Positions 34,264 through 42,503 of a DNA stretch of 64,000 nt are shown in pieces (the stretch's first letter is position 1; each line of letters begins with the position of its first letter). The stretch covers positions 62,001 through 126,000 of the forward strand of contig NZ_PVNS01000003.1 of assembly GCF_002993335.1 (NCBI RefSeq). The letters are read 5' to 3'. The notes beneath the pieces are model-generated. The model did no database searches, was not told where the DNA came from, and was given only the letters and a program-made list of their open reading frames with translations. Both the position numbers and the translations under genes were made by a program. The stretch is from Alkalicoccus urumqiensis. GTDB taxonomy: Bacteria; Bacillota; Bacilli; Bacillales; Salisediminibacteriaceae.

Positions 34264-34661
34264 CGAACGGCCGCGGCTTGAAGGGATTCAACGGCGGGAA
34301 TGTCTGCTGGTGCCCATAAAAGGGAGTCCAGCTGCTCTGTCGGCATCCAGATCAGCTTCGCATGCTCCGAGGCGATCGGTGTGCCGTTCGTGATCGTTGC
34401 GTGCAAGCAGTGAAGCGTGACCGTTACTTTTTCGTAGTCGTGTGTATGCGTATGGAACACGTCACCAGCAGTGATGGTGCAGTGGAGCTCTTCTTCGATT
34501 TCTCGCTCCAGCGCTGCCTGGTAGTCTTCGCCGTCTTCTACTTTACCGCCGGGGAATTCCCATACGTTCGGTAGTGACATCTGGCGGCTGCGGAGGGCAC
34601 AGAGAAGCTCTCCGTCTTCGTTTCCTATAACTGCGGCTACGACGTGAATGTGTTTTTTCAT
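34260..34661 (-). CDS. NUDIX hydrolase, MutT/CTP-pyrophosphohydrolase-like
   Basis: A 133-residue enzyme with a complete Nudix box: GGKVEDGEDYQAALEREIEE, then EL (about 37-58; G-x5-E-x7-RExxEE). The N-terminal strand HIHVVAAVIGNEDGELLCA and the PNVWEFPGG turn are typical of (d)NTP pyrophosphohydrolases. It converges with the DUF3427 helicase gene, and the stop codons overlap by three bases. To my knowledge genes of this type often accompany DUF3427 helicases in Bacillaceae. It probably cleans damaged or modified nucleotides. Confidence 0.92.
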   Translation of the reverse strand: MKKHIHVVAAVIGNEDGELLCALRSRQMSLPNVWEFPGGKVEDGEDYQAALEREIEEELHCTITAGDVFHTHTHDYEKVTVTLHCLHATITNGTPIASEHAKLIWMPTEQLDSLLWAPADIPAVESLQAAAVR

Positions 34662-34753
34662 CTCGATTCCCTCCTCTGTGTACCACTATAGCACATCCGA
34701 ACAGGAGAGGGACGGGGACTACTAGACGCGTTGATTTTTTAAGGAGGGTACGT

Positions 34754-34999
34754 ATGAGTGTACGTCTTTACACAACAAACGACTGTATCGAATGCAATTT
34801 TGTGAAGCAGGCGCTGGATGCGCGCGGGGTGCCGTATGAGGTGCGTAATGTGCGGGAGGATGCGCAGTACCAGGAGGAAGTGGAGGCGCTCGGCTACCTT
34901 GGTGTGCCGGTGATGGTGTATCAGGGGGAAGCGGTGAAGGGTATGGTGCCGGAGCTGGAAGCGTTAATAGAAAAAGCGGCGGCGGATCAAGCCGAATGA
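34754..34999 (+). CDS. Glutaredoxin-like protein, NrdH type
   Basis: An 81-residue thioredoxin-fold protein behind AAGGAGGGTAC. The redox motif CIEC is at about residues 12-15, followed by NFVKQALDARGVPYEVRNV. The cis-proline loop is GYLGVPVMVYQGE. NrdH/glutaredoxin-like proteins carry electrons to ribonucleotide reductase or other targets. It is monocistronic with its own terminator. Confidence 0.9.
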   Translation: MSVRLYTTNDCIECNFVKQALDARGVPYEVRNVREDAQYQEEVEALGYLGVPVMVYQGEAVKGMVPELEALIEKAAADQAE

Positions 35000-35025
35000 C
35001 AGCCTCTATCGGGGCTGTTTTTTTT
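34999..35025 (+). terminator. Terminator of the glutaredoxin gene
   Basis: ACAGCC pairs with GGCTGT and is followed by eight T residues. Confidence 0.85.
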
Positions 35026-35125
35026 GTGGCTGAACCGGGACGTTTGATGATAGAAAAAGGAAAAAGACTTCCAGTAAACAGAAATCGTGATATACTGAAG
35101 GGAATGGAACAAGGAGTGCGAGAGT

Positions 35126-35558
35126 ATGAAGCAGCATTCCCTGCAGGTGGGGTATGTGATCGGCATCTTTCTGCTGCTGGTGGTGCTCGGGTTTGGCTCG
35201 TATCCCTTCGGCGACGTCCGCTATGTGATGCTTTATCTCGCCGGGACGCTCGGGATCGGACTGCTTGGTGTGTATGTTTTGGCGGCAGCTGGAAGCTTTA
35301 TAAAAATATCTACTTTCTCAGCTATCTGCTGGCGGGGTGGATGGTGTTTCTTCCAGACCTCGGGGTATCTGCGTCAGGATTCAGCCGCACGTACGGATTT
35401 CCCGTGCGGTGGTTCGAGTATCATAGGGAAGCGGCGGTGTGACGGTGCGTGGGTTTTCGCTTGCGATCAATGTGCTGGTGTATTACTACCTGCTGAAGCT
35501 GATACAGCGGGTGTACGCACACGTGATCGGCCGCTTTAAAAACGAGACAGTGCAGTAA
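35126..35558 (+). pseudogene. Small membrane protein gene with two frameshifts
   Basis: The gene opens as MKQHSLQVGYVIGIFLLL in one frame. Near 35290 it must shift to read KLYKNIYFLSYLLAGWMVF and GFPVRWFEYHREA. Near 35437 it shifts again to read SLAINVLVYYYLLKLIQRVY, with a final NETVQ stop at 35558. Each piece is hydrophobic and in order, and both shifts are in the same direction, as if two single bases were lost. The intact product would be a four-span protein of about 143 residues. The ribosome site before the RDD gene follows directly. Either a recent pseudogene or sequencing errors. Confidence 0.65.
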
Positions 35559-35580
35559 ATAAAACGGAGGAGGGGATGGC

Positions 35581-36021
35581 ATGGAACAGGCGCCGCGGCT
35601 GGATGTCCGGCTGAGTGCTGCTCTTATCGATGGTTTTTTCCTGATTGGGGTGAATCTGGTGATCGGCCTTTTCCTTGTGCTGGATCGGGGCGGACCGCTC
35701 CCGTCGATTCCGCTTCCCGGTGGTACCACGATTCACTTCGCGCCGCCCGTTGTCGAACTTCTTCTCCTTCTAGCGCTGCCGCTTCTCTGGAAAGGAAAGA
35801 CCGTCGGCAAACGGGCGTGCGGGCTGCGGATCACCCCGGTGCATGGAAGCCGGCTGCATGCCGGGCATATGCTGCTGCGGACGTTGGGCGGCGTGCTGCT
35901 GTATACGCTCACGCTCGGCGCCGGGCTGCTCGTCAGTTTCTACCTCGCATCCACACGGCCCGACCGCCGGATGCTGCATGACCTGCTCGGGGGGACACGG
36001 GTGGCCGTGGAGGAAATGTAA
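35581..36021 (+). CDS. RDD family membrane protein
   Basis: A 146-residue protein behind GGAGGAGGGGATGGC. It has the family layout: RLSAALIDGFFLIGVNLVIG (R and D residues of the RDD motif), a second span near 60-75, the TVGKRACGLRIT loop, and a last span ending in RPDRRMLHDLLGGT. Members are implicated in ion or small-molecule transport; some act as Na+/H+ antiporters. Its role here is unknown. Confidence 0.88.
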   Translation: MEQAPRLDVRLSAALIDGFFLIGVNLVIGLFLVLDRGGPLPSIPLPGGTTIHFAPPVVELLLLLALPLLWKGKTVGKRACGLRITPVHGSRLHAGHMLLRTLGGVLLYTLTLGAGLLVSFYLASTRPDRRMLHDLLGGTRVAVEEM

Positions 36022-36140
36022 TGAGTGATACAAAGGAAAAGCCGCCGGCTCCGGCAGCTAAAAGGGAGAAGGGTCATGTTGTGAACAATGAACAAAAGCA
36101 CGGCTGTAGTATTAAGGAAGCTGGTGGCACCCTTGTATAA
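36021..36140 (+). CDS. Possible small ORF coupled to the RDD gene (39 aa)
   Basis: The ATG overlaps the RDD stop as TAATG, with GAGGAA 7 nt upstream. The product is polar and basic (SDTKEKPPAPAAKREKGH) and has no recognised domain. The coupling makes translation plausible; protein function is unknown. Confidence 0.4.
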   Translation: MSDTKEKPPAPAAKREKGHVVNNEQKHGCSIKEAGGTLV

Positions 36141-36181
36141 GTTCACGTGACTTTGAAGGATACACTTTAGGAGCTGAAATA

Positions 36182-36550
36182 ATGCGATACACACTTTTGT
36201 TTATACTCATTCTATTATCTGCATGTTCAAACTCGAATGACAGCAGTGAAGAATCCTCCCCCTCCTATCAAACCCTGCTTACGGAAAATGATGGTGAATA
36301 CGCCACTTATGCTATGGTAGAGAGCGAGGAAAGGGTGCATGAACTAGTAAGCAGACTACGTTCTCCAGAGTACAAACATGTTTTAAGTAATCGAACGGGT
36401 GAAGCGCGTAATGCGGACGACGCACATTATACGGATTTAGAACCTTCCGGAGTTCCAGCATACTTTGTTTTTGACAATGACGGTTTAATTTTTCAAACGA
36501 CGGATGAAGAGGAATTTTTTTCGTATTTAGACGACCTGTCCCCAGAATAA
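36182..36550 (+). CDS. Small lipoprotein (122 aa)
   Basis: The start follows TAGGAGCTGAAATA. The signal peptide ends in the lipobox LLSAC (Cys15), followed by a Ser/Glu-rich linker. The C-terminal half has a thioredoxin-like strand-turn-strand ending, SGVPAYFVFDNDGLIFQT, then TDEEEFFSYL. This recalls the tail of thioredoxin-fold lipoproteins, but no CxxC is present. It is expected on the outer membrane face. Confidence 0.75.
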   Translation: MRYTLLFILILLSACSNSNDSSEESSPSYQTLLTENDGEYATYAMVESEERVHELVSRLRSPEYKHVLSNRTGEARNADDAHYTDLEPSGVPAYFVFDNDGLIFQTTDEEEFFSYLDDLSPE

Positions 36551-36732
36551 GCTTCTCAGTTAATCCACTCCACTTCCTGAATACCCTTTTACACACATCT
36601 ACCTTTTTTCCTCATGCCCGGGGCGCTGTTTTTAGTCACGGGTAGTACTAATTTATACATTCACGTTTGCTTTTATGTATGGTGTGGGACGCTCAGCTGC
36701 TGCGGGAGCGGGTGCAAACGATTAAGGAGAGC

Positions 36733-36770
36733 GAAGCCGCCAACCGGGAAGGAGGGCGGCTTCAGATTTT
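36733..36770 (+). terminator. Hairpin resembling a terminator
   Basis: GAAGCCGCC pairs with GGCGGCTTC and is followed by AGATTTT. It overlaps a spurious 61-codon frame. Confidence 0.55.
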
Positions 36771-36933
36771 AATAATGAATCGTGAAGGCAGGAAGAGTCT
36801 ACGACCTGGTGGTGTGTTTTTAGTGAGAATAATTGCACGAACCATGTATTAAGAGTAATCATTACCCGAAACGTTTGTTGAAAAGATACCGTCTTCTAAA
36901 GTAGAAATAACTTTCAGTATGGGGGGTTAAATA

Positions 36934-37353
36934 ATGAGGAGAATTTACTCGATATTCCTAATCATAGCGGGGCCCCTTGCTCTTTTCACTGCGTGCTCGG
37001 GGGAAAACAATATAGAAAGCGAAGCATTGGATGATTTTGATCACGCCCTGAGGAGCCATGTTAACGACAGCGGTCAGGAGGACAGCATCACATTAAATAT
37101 TTCGGAACCCTATATGGAATACTACCAGGAACAGGATATAGAGGTTGAATCCATTTACCGGCTGATCCATGTAAAACGAACAGAAGATTTGGAGGTCATC
37201 GATGGAGAAGGCAGTCCTATAGCTGTTGATGAAATCAACCAGGGAGATATTGTTTACCTTGATTTTGATTTATCAACGAGGAGCGGCGAACTGCAGGATG
37301 GAGAAACGACCATAGAGACAGATACGCTTGTTGTAGATGAAAGGGATGGCTGA
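36934..37353 (+). CDS. Small lipoprotein (139 aa)
   Basis: The start follows GGGGGGTTAAATA. The signal peptide RIYSIFLIIAGPLALFTAC has lipobox FTAC. The mature acidic protein has a beta-rich C-terminal part (INQGDIVYLDFDLSTRSG) that looks like an OB- or SH3-like barrel segment; no family assignment is possible. A long-loop hairpin terminator follows about 75 nt later. Confidence 0.78.
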   Translation: MRRIYSIFLIIAGPLALFTACSGENNIESEALDDFDHALRSHVNDSGQEDSITLNISEPYMEYYQEQDIEVESIYRLIHVKRTEDLEVIDGEGSPIAVDEINQGDIVYLDFDLSTRSGELQDGETTIETDTLVVDERDG

Positions 37354-37425
37354 CTGCATCTACAAATAGTTATTGGTGCACCACCGCGACGTGTTGTGGA
37401 CGAATACGCGGACAAAATGAAAAAT

Positions 37426-37488
37426 AAGTGGCAGATCCTTTATCGTGAATGTTGTTGGGACAAACACGAGCAGGTTCTGCCACTTTTT
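37426..37488 (+). terminator. Likely terminator with long loop
   Basis: AAGTGGCAGA and TCTGCCACTT are perfect complements 40 nt apart, and the second arm runs into TTTTTT. Confidence 0.6.
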
Positions 37489-37618
37489 TCTGGATGATCA
37501 GTAAAGCTGTCTCTATGATCGAACGCAGTTCGGCGCAGCTGGACCGGCCTGTGGAATGAGAGCAGCGGAAATGTCAGCGGTGTCCTGTGATTGCGGGAAT
37601 GGACTTCGGCCGGTTTCG

Positions 37619-37800
37619 TTGCGGTCTTCGCCGGCCGTATGGCGGTGTCGGCGCTGATCGTTGCGATCTTCGAGGGCGGCGTGGCTATCTGGGGCGCAGG
37701 TGTGGCGATCTGCTCCTGGTATGGCGGTCTTACCTGCTCCTGTTGCGATCTTGTATGCCCTCGTGGCGGTCTTGACCGCCGCTGTTGCGACCTTCTCCTG
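37619..37800 (-). repeat. 21-nt spaced repeat array (class A), nine units
   Basis: On the plus strand the complement of the class A motif (TKGCGRTC) starts at 37619, 37640, 37661, 37682, 37703, 37722, 37743, 37764 and 37785. Read on the minus strand the steps are 21,21,21,19,21,21,21,21, as in the array at 9566. Units 7 to 9 match those of the arrays at 9566 and 54806 position by position. The array begins right after the terminator of the Met/His-rich protein gene. The 520-bp intergenic region holds no gene. Confidence 0.85.
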
Positions 37801-37804
37801 CATC

Positions 37805-37836
37805 AAAAAAACAGCCGGGCGCTGTCTACCCGGCTG
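37805..37836 (-). terminator. Terminator of the Met/His-rich protein gene
   Basis: On the minus strand CAGCCGGG pairs with CCCGGCTG and is followed by TTTTTTT. Confidence 0.8.
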
Positions 37837-37876
37837 CTGCGGTACGTCATGAGCGTAATCCTGCTCGTCTCCGTAC

Positions 37877-38164
37877 CTATTCCGCTGTTTCGGTATTCTC
37901 CTGCTGGTAACCGTGACAGCCGCCGTTTTCCTGCATGATGGTGTCCATCTGCGCGTGCATGTCGTCATGGAAGGTGCGGTCTCCATGCATGCCGCCGTCA
38001 AATGGTCCCATTGGAAGATCGTCGTTTTCCATCATCTGCCCGTGCGGGTGATCCTGCCACGGCATGTTCATAAATCCGCCCGGCTGTGCTGCAGCGGCGC
38101 CGGCGGCAGTCAGGACGGCGAGTCCAAGGACGATAATGAGGGTGATGAGCAGTCGTTTTTTCAT
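37877..38164 (-). CDS. Exported Met/His/Asp-rich protein, possible metal binder
   Basis: A 95-residue precursor behind AAGGAGCGACCGATC. Residues 4-25 are a signal peptide (LLITLIIVLGLAVLTAAG) ending in AAAAQ. The mature part is packed with potential metal ligands: HPHGQMMENDDLPMGPFDGG, MHGDRTFHDDMHAQMD and a Cys-His (GCHG). Such composition is common in extracytoplasmic copper- or silver-handling proteins. It diverges from a two-component system whose sensor has a Met-rich outer loop, which supports a joint metal response. The metal is inferred only. Confidence 0.75.
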   Translation of the reverse strand: MKKRLLITLIIVLGLAVLTAAGAAAAQPGGFMNMPWQDHPHGQMMENDDLPMGPFDGGMHGDRTFHDDMHAQMDTIMQENGGCHGYQQENTETAE

Positions 38165-38346
38165 GATCGGTCGCTCCTTCCGGTAGTGGGATGAGAGGAG
38201 GATCCTTCCTCTTATCTACAGTGTAGGGGAAGGGTGTGTATATCGTATGAAGGTGGCGGCGCAGGTTATGAAGATGTGATGAAGAAATGCCGGCGCACGG
38301 GGCGGGCGTGCTATACTTTGGGTAAAACGGACCGGGGGTGGTGTGT

Positions 38347-39042
38347 GTGCACGTGCTGATTGTGGAGGACGAGTATTCGATGGTGGAAGTGCTTGAAGCG
38401 TACCTTGTCCGCGATGGGCATGAGGTGTCGTATGCGCTGAACGGCGCGGACGGACTGAAGCAGTTCCGTGTGAAGCGGCCGGATTTTATTATTCTCGATT
38501 TGATGCTTCCGGATCTCTCCGGGGAATCGGTGCTCCAGGAAGTTCGGAGAGAAGCGGATACACCGGTGCTTATTTTAAGTGCGAAGTCCGCGGAAGAGGA
38601 GCGGGTGCAGGGGATGCTTTTAGGGGCGGATGACTACGTCGTCAAACCGTTCAGTCCGCGGGAAGTGATGGTGCGGATCCAGGCTATTATGCGCCGGTTT
38701 CAGAAGCAGGAGGAGCAGTCAGAGGTGTGGTCCTTCGGCGGCGGGAGGCTGCGCATCCGGCTGAACGAGCGCCGCGTGATCTGCGGCGGGGAAGAGGTGC
38801 ACCTGACGCCGATTGAATACCGGCTGTTGACGGCGATGGCCAGGCATCCGGGATGGGTGTACGAACGGGCCGAGCTGCTGGAGAAGGTGCAGGAGGACCT
38901 GTTCTTTGAAGGATACGAACGGAGCATTGACGTACACGTGAAAAACCTCCGCAAAAAGATCGAAGTGGATCCCCGACATCCGGAGTGGGTGGAGACGGTG
39001 TTCGGCATGGGCTATCGGTTCCGGGGGGAGCGGGATGTTTAA
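38347..39042 (+). CDS. OmpR-family response regulator
   Basis: A 231-residue DNA-binding response regulator. The GTG at 38347 is preferred over two earlier GTGs because it is 8 nt from GGGGG and yields the usual HVLIVEDEYSMVEV start. The phosphoacceptor is Asp51 in FIILDLMLPDLSG, and the conserved Lys is in DDYVVKPFSPRE. The winged helix carries LTPIEYRLLTAMARHPG and RSIDVHVKNLRKKIE. It overlaps the kinase gene by 8 nt. It probably controls the adjacent Met/His-rich protein gene. Confidence 0.93.
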   Translation: MHVLIVEDEYSMVEVLEAYLVRDGHEVSYALNGADGLKQFRVKRPDFIILDLMLPDLSGESVLQEVRREADTPVLILSAKSAEEERVQGMLLGADDYVVKPFSPREVMVRIQAIMRRFQKQEEQSEVWSFGGGRLRIRLNERRVICGGEEVHLTPIEYRLLTAMARHPGWVYERAELLEKVQEDLFFEGYERSIDVHVKNLRKKIEVDPRHPEWVETVFGMGYRFRGERDV

Positions 39043-40393
39043 TACGGTGCAGAAGCGGTACTTCGCCTTCGGACTGCTGCTGGCCGGCGGAAGTCTGCTG
39101 CTGCTGAGCCTGCTTGTCTTCTGGAGCGTCGAGCGTCACTTTGGCGACTACGTAACGGACCAGCAGGAACAGCGGGTGGAGGAGATAGTTAGAGTAATTG
39201 AAGCCGCATACGAAGCCGAAGGGTCATTCGAAGAGATATCGCCGATGCTGCCGCATACGCTGTGGATGGAGGAGGGAATTTCGGCCGTCCTGTACGATGG
39301 AAACGGCGTTCAAGTGGAGAGCGGTATGGGAGGCATGGGTAATATGGGCGGCATGATGCAGGATATGATGGGCTCCGGAAGCAGCGGGGAACAGCGGACG
39401 TATCCGCTGTACGCCGGTTCAGAAGAGGTCGGCACGCTGGAAGTGACGTACCCGGCAGGTCCCGGGAGTGCAGAACGCCAGTTTCTCCGCGACATGGTCT
39501 TCCAGCTGACCGGCCTTGGGGTGCTTCTGCTCGCCGCAGCCGCTCTGCTCAGTCACCTGGCTTCCAGACGGATGACCGGCGGGCTGCGGGAGATCAGTGC
39601 AGACGTTCAGGCGCTGAAGCAGAAAAACGGCCAGCTGGAGAAGAAGGACTACGGCGTAAAAGAGCTGGATGAGCTGGCGGAAGGGGTGTCGGTGCTGTCC
39701 GCTTATTTGGAGGAAGAGGACATTCGCCGGAGGCAGTTTACCGCGGACCTGGCGCACGAGCTGCGGACGCCGCTCGGAGCACTGCGGAGCCAGATCGAAG
39801 CGTTCCAGGACGGGGTGATGCAGCCGGATGAAGAGCGGCTGGCACGGAGCCACGCAGAACTCATGCGGCTCGTCCGGCTGGTCGGCGAGATGGAGGAGCT
39901 GTACGCCTCCGAGCAGGGGAGCCGGTCGCTCCGGATCGAGTGCATCGACCTCACGCACTTCGCCACCTCGCTGGAAACGGACGTCCAGGCCATGTTCCGG
40001 GAAAAGGGCGTCACTCTGCAGGTGGACTGCCGGGCGGAGGAGGTGGAAGCAGATCCGGACCGCCTCCGTCAAGTCATGCAGAACCTGCTTCATAACGCGT
40101 GGAAATTTACCCCCGCCGGCCGGACGGTGCAGCTCCGGATCGCAGAGCAGGAGGACCTGGTGGAGCTGATCGTGGAAGATGAAGGCATCGGCATGACGAA
40201 AGACGAACAGCGCTTCGTCTTCGACCGGTTTTACCGCGGTGAGAAGTCGCGCAGCCGGGAGCTTGGCGGACGCGGCATCGGGCTCTCTATTGCCGCCGCA
40301 CTCGTCCATGCCCACGGCGGTACGATCGACGTCTCGGACGCAGAAGGCAGCGGAACCCGCTTCCGCGTACGGCTGCCGAAGAGGCACGGGTAA
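39035..40393 (+). CDS. Sensor histidine kinase with Met-rich extracellular loop
   Basis: A 452-residue membrane kinase. Two spans (about 9-29 and 152-172) enclose a ~120-residue outer domain. That domain contains GMGGMGNMGGMMQDMMG (about 97-114), a Met-rich loop of the type that binds Cu(I) or Ag(I). A HAMP-like linker follows. The H-box is FTADLAHELRTPLGAL (His near 240). The ATPase domain has the N-box LHNAWKFTP, then EDEGIGMTKDEQ and GGRGIGLSIAAALV. It phosphorylates the OmpR-type partner. Metal sensing is inferred from the loop composition. Confidence 0.92.
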   Translation: MFNTVQKRYFAFGLLLAGGSLLLLSLLVFWSVERHFGDYVTDQQEQRVEEIVRVIEAAYEAEGSFEEISPMLPHTLWMEEGISAVLYDGNGVQVESGMGGMGNMGGMMQDMMGSGSSGEQRTYPLYAGSEEVGTLEVTYPAGPGSAERQFLRDMVFQLTGLGVLLLAAAALLSHLASRRMTGGLREISADVQALKQKNGQLEKKDYGVKELDELAEGVSVLSAYLEEEDIRRRQFTADLAHELRTPLGALRSQIEAFQDGVMQPDEERLARSHAELMRLVRLVGEMEELYASEQGSRSLRIECIDLTHFATSLETDVQAMFREKGVTLQVDCRAEEVEADPDRLRQVMQNLLHNAWKFTPAGRTVQLRIAEQEDLVELIVEDEGIGMTKDEQRFVFDRFYRGEKSRSRELGGRGIGLSIAAALVHAHGGTIDVSDAEGSGTRFRVRLPKRHG

Positions 40394-40673
40394 GGCGGGC
40401 CCGACGCGGGAGAGGCAGGTTATCGAGAGGAACACGGTGCAGATTCGACATGACGGCATTTTAAGTGATATCCATACGGATCAAGAACATTCAGCCTGAG
40501 GATCCGTTTAAAAACAGGCTTACACTGTCACCATTCCCCATGATAAATGGTAAAAATATCCGACATCGTGAAACGTATACCCTTCTTCTCCCGACAAATA
40601 CAGTGAGAAGATCACAAAAAAATCTGCAGAGAAAAGCAAGTGCAGAGGATATTTTCACAAAGGGGGAGGTCGT

Positions 40674-41276
40674 ATGCGTACGCTGCGCAGGGGATTGACC
40701 GCATGCATGCTGCTTGCTGTCGTCACCGCCTGCAGTCAAACCGACGGACAGACAAATGACGAAGAGGCACAGGCTGCCAATACGGAAAGCACCAGCGATG
40801 AAGGGGAAGTCACGGCCACGACCGAAGAGGGTGACTTTGAAATAACGCTCACTTCAGCCAAGAAAGTTTATCAAGAGGGCCAATCGCTCGATATTGCAGG
40901 GTTATTGACTTACAAAGGCCAAAGAGAAAACATCGAGTTATATCATGCCGCAGCACCCTTTAATTATGTCATAACAGATTATGAGCGTAGTCATATCACA
41001 TTTCCTGAAATAGAAACATTAGGTAAAACCTCCACTCTTGCTCAAGGAGAAGCATTAGAAATAAACACTTTTAAATTAAGTGAAGTAGGTTATCCACTAG
41101 GAACACAATCAGAAAAAGAAAAGGAAAAAATGAAGGAAACATATGGTGAAGCAGACCATTTTCCTGCAGGTGTTTATACCATCACCTTGTTAGTCGATTT
41201 CTCGTATGAAAAAGAAGGGGAAACGACGGATGTCTATCTTCCCACAAGCATCGATATTGTCGTCGAACCGTCGTAA
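40674..41276 (+). CDS. Lipoprotein of unknown function (200 aa)
   Basis: The start follows GGGGGAGGTCGT. The signal peptide RTLRRGLTACMLLAVVTAC ends in the lipobox VTAC. A Thr/Glu/Asp-rich linker of ~35 residues follows, then a beta-sandwich-like domain (FEITLTSAKKVYQEGQSLDI, and near the end FPAGVYTITLLVDFSYEKEG). The pattern resembles extracytoplasmic immunoglobulin-like or proteinase-inhibitor-like folds, but no family is certain. A terminator follows. Confidence 0.8.
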   Translation: MRTLRRGLTACMLLAVVTACSQTDGQTNDEEAQAANTESTSDEGEVTATTEEGDFEITLTSAKKVYQEGQSLDIAGLLTYKGQRENIELYHAAAPFNYVITDYERSHITFPEIETLGKTSTLAQGEALEINTFKLSEVGYPLGTQSEKEKEKMKETYGEADHFPAGVYTITLLVDFSYEKEGETTDVYLPTSIDIVVEPS

Positions 41277-41282
41277 AATGAG

Positions 41283-41323
41283 AAAAGGATGATTCCCGCA
41301 TCATAGCAGGGGTCATCCTTTTT
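41283..41323 (+). terminator. Terminator of the lipoprotein gene
   Basis: AAAAGGATGA pairs with TCATCCTTTT and runs into T residues. Confidence 0.8.
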
Positions 41324-41440
41324 CTATGTAGTCCTCCTTGATCTTATAAATGGTATTCCGGCTTACTTCGATTTTCTTTCCTCTAAGGAACGAAGAATGA
41401 TATTACGTTCCCCGCTGCGTCTGGAGGAGCGCTCGGCCAT
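41313..41440 (-). pseudogene. Short remnant with HTH resembling a resolvase tail
   Basis: A minus-strand frame reads RGKKIEVSRNTIYKIKEDYI before a stop, like the C-terminal HTH of serine recombinases (VSRNTIYK). A second frame upstream reads AERSSRRSGERNIILRSLEE, shifted by one base. Only about 40 codons remain, so the assignment is weak. Confidence 0.25.
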
Positions 41441-42202
41441 TTAAAACCTCAGCGTCTCCCCATCCTCCGGCACCGACAGCCGGTCGGCATAGCCATGCGC
41501 CTCCGCCGAATACCGGAGCGTCTCACGAGAAAGCATCCAGTGGTTCACCGCTTCCATGTGCACCGCCACAACCGCCGCTTTTGGCGCCTGTTCCGCCGTC
41601 TGCCGCACATCCTCCGCACCCATCACGAGCGGACCGCCTTCATGGAACTGGTTGTCCCCCGCATTTACGACGATCACCTCCGGCGCATGCCGGTCTATCT
41701 CCGCGCGCACCTTCTCATTCCACACCGTATCCCCGGCGATATACAGCGTCTTTTCCGACGGATGCGAAAACACGACGCCGCATACCTCGCCGGTCATTTT
41801 CAGGATCTCGCCGCGGCCATGCTCGCCATCGGTTTTATCGAGGCGGATGCCGTCAAAGGAAGACGGTTCTCCGAGCACGGTGACATTGGTGAACCCGGCT
41901 TCCTCAATCGTGGTCTTGTCTGTCTCATTTTGAACAAACAGCGGCAGTTCGTTTGGAACCGCTTCTGCAGCGGCCGGATCCCAGTGGTCCAGATGCAGGT
42001 GGGTGACGATCACCGCATCGACGCCGTCCAGAACAGCTTCCACCGGTTCCGGGAGCGGAGCCAGCGGATTGTACTGATCCTGACGGGCGGCGTTCGGAAA
42101 CGGCTCGTAAGCTCCCTGACTGCCGAGCATCGGATCGATCAGAAAGGTTTTGTCTGCGTAAGTGACTTTCAATGTCGCATTTCGAATCAGCTGGATGTGC
42201 AT
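41441..42202 (-). CDS. Metallo-beta-lactamase fold hydrolase, UlaG-like
   Basis: A 253-residue MBL-fold protein. The metal motif VIVTHLHLDHWD (HxHxDH, about 65-76) is intact, with the later ligands in IAGDTVWNE and AVHMEAVNHW. The start IQLIRNATLKVTYADKTFLIDPML is typical of the L-ascorbate-6-phosphate lactonase-like/beta-lactamase_3 branch. Such enzymes hydrolyse small phosphorylated or ester substrates. The substrate is not deducible. It is monocistronic. Confidence 0.88.
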   Translation of the reverse strand: MHIQLIRNATLKVTYADKTFLIDPMLGSQGAYEPFPNAARQDQYNPLAPLPEPVEAVLDGVDAVIVTHLHLDHWDPAAAEAVPNELPLFVQNETDKTTIEEAGFTNVTVLGEPSSFDGIRLDKTDGEHGRGEILKMTGEVCGVVFSHPSEKTLYIAGDTVWNEKVRAEIDRHAPEVIVVNAGDNQFHEGGPLVMGAEDVRQTAEQAPKAAVVAVHMEAVNHWMLSRETLRYSAEAHGYADRLSVPEDGETLRF

Positions 42203-42374
42203 AGCTATCCCTCATTTCATTGATTTTCTGAGCGTCTTCTTTGTATTCTAAACCGGTCTCCGCCCTGCTGCCAGCTATCAGCCTGTCCATCGTTATTCTT
42301 GGCAGAAGGCAGGAACAAGGAGGCGTTTTCAGAAGAGTATCCCTCTATGGTAAAATGGAAAAAAACGGGCGCTG

Positions 42375-42503
42375 ATGTACATCGGCATGATGCGGGTGGT
42401 CGATTACTTAATGATTTCCTACAGCGGCACTTCGGCGTACACCGACTACTTCGATCAGCTGCAGCAGGCGCGCCTCGATACGAAACGGGAGGGATGGAAG
42501 TGA
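42375..42503 (+). CDS. Possible 42-aa upstream ORF coupled to the next gene
   Basis: The frame reads MYIGMMRVVDYLMISYSGTS and ends with TKREGWK; its stop overlaps the next GTG start as GTGA. There is no good ribosome site, but a tiny frame (MEKNGR) ends on its ATG as TGATG. The chain of overlaps suggests translational coupling or a leader. Not recognised. Confidence 0.4.
   Translation: MYIGMMRVVDYLMISYSGTSAYTDYFDQLQQARLDTKREGWK

Noticed and set aside
36667-36852. 61-codon frame after the small lipoprotein gene
   Set aside because: It runs through a terminator-like hairpin and has no ribosome site.
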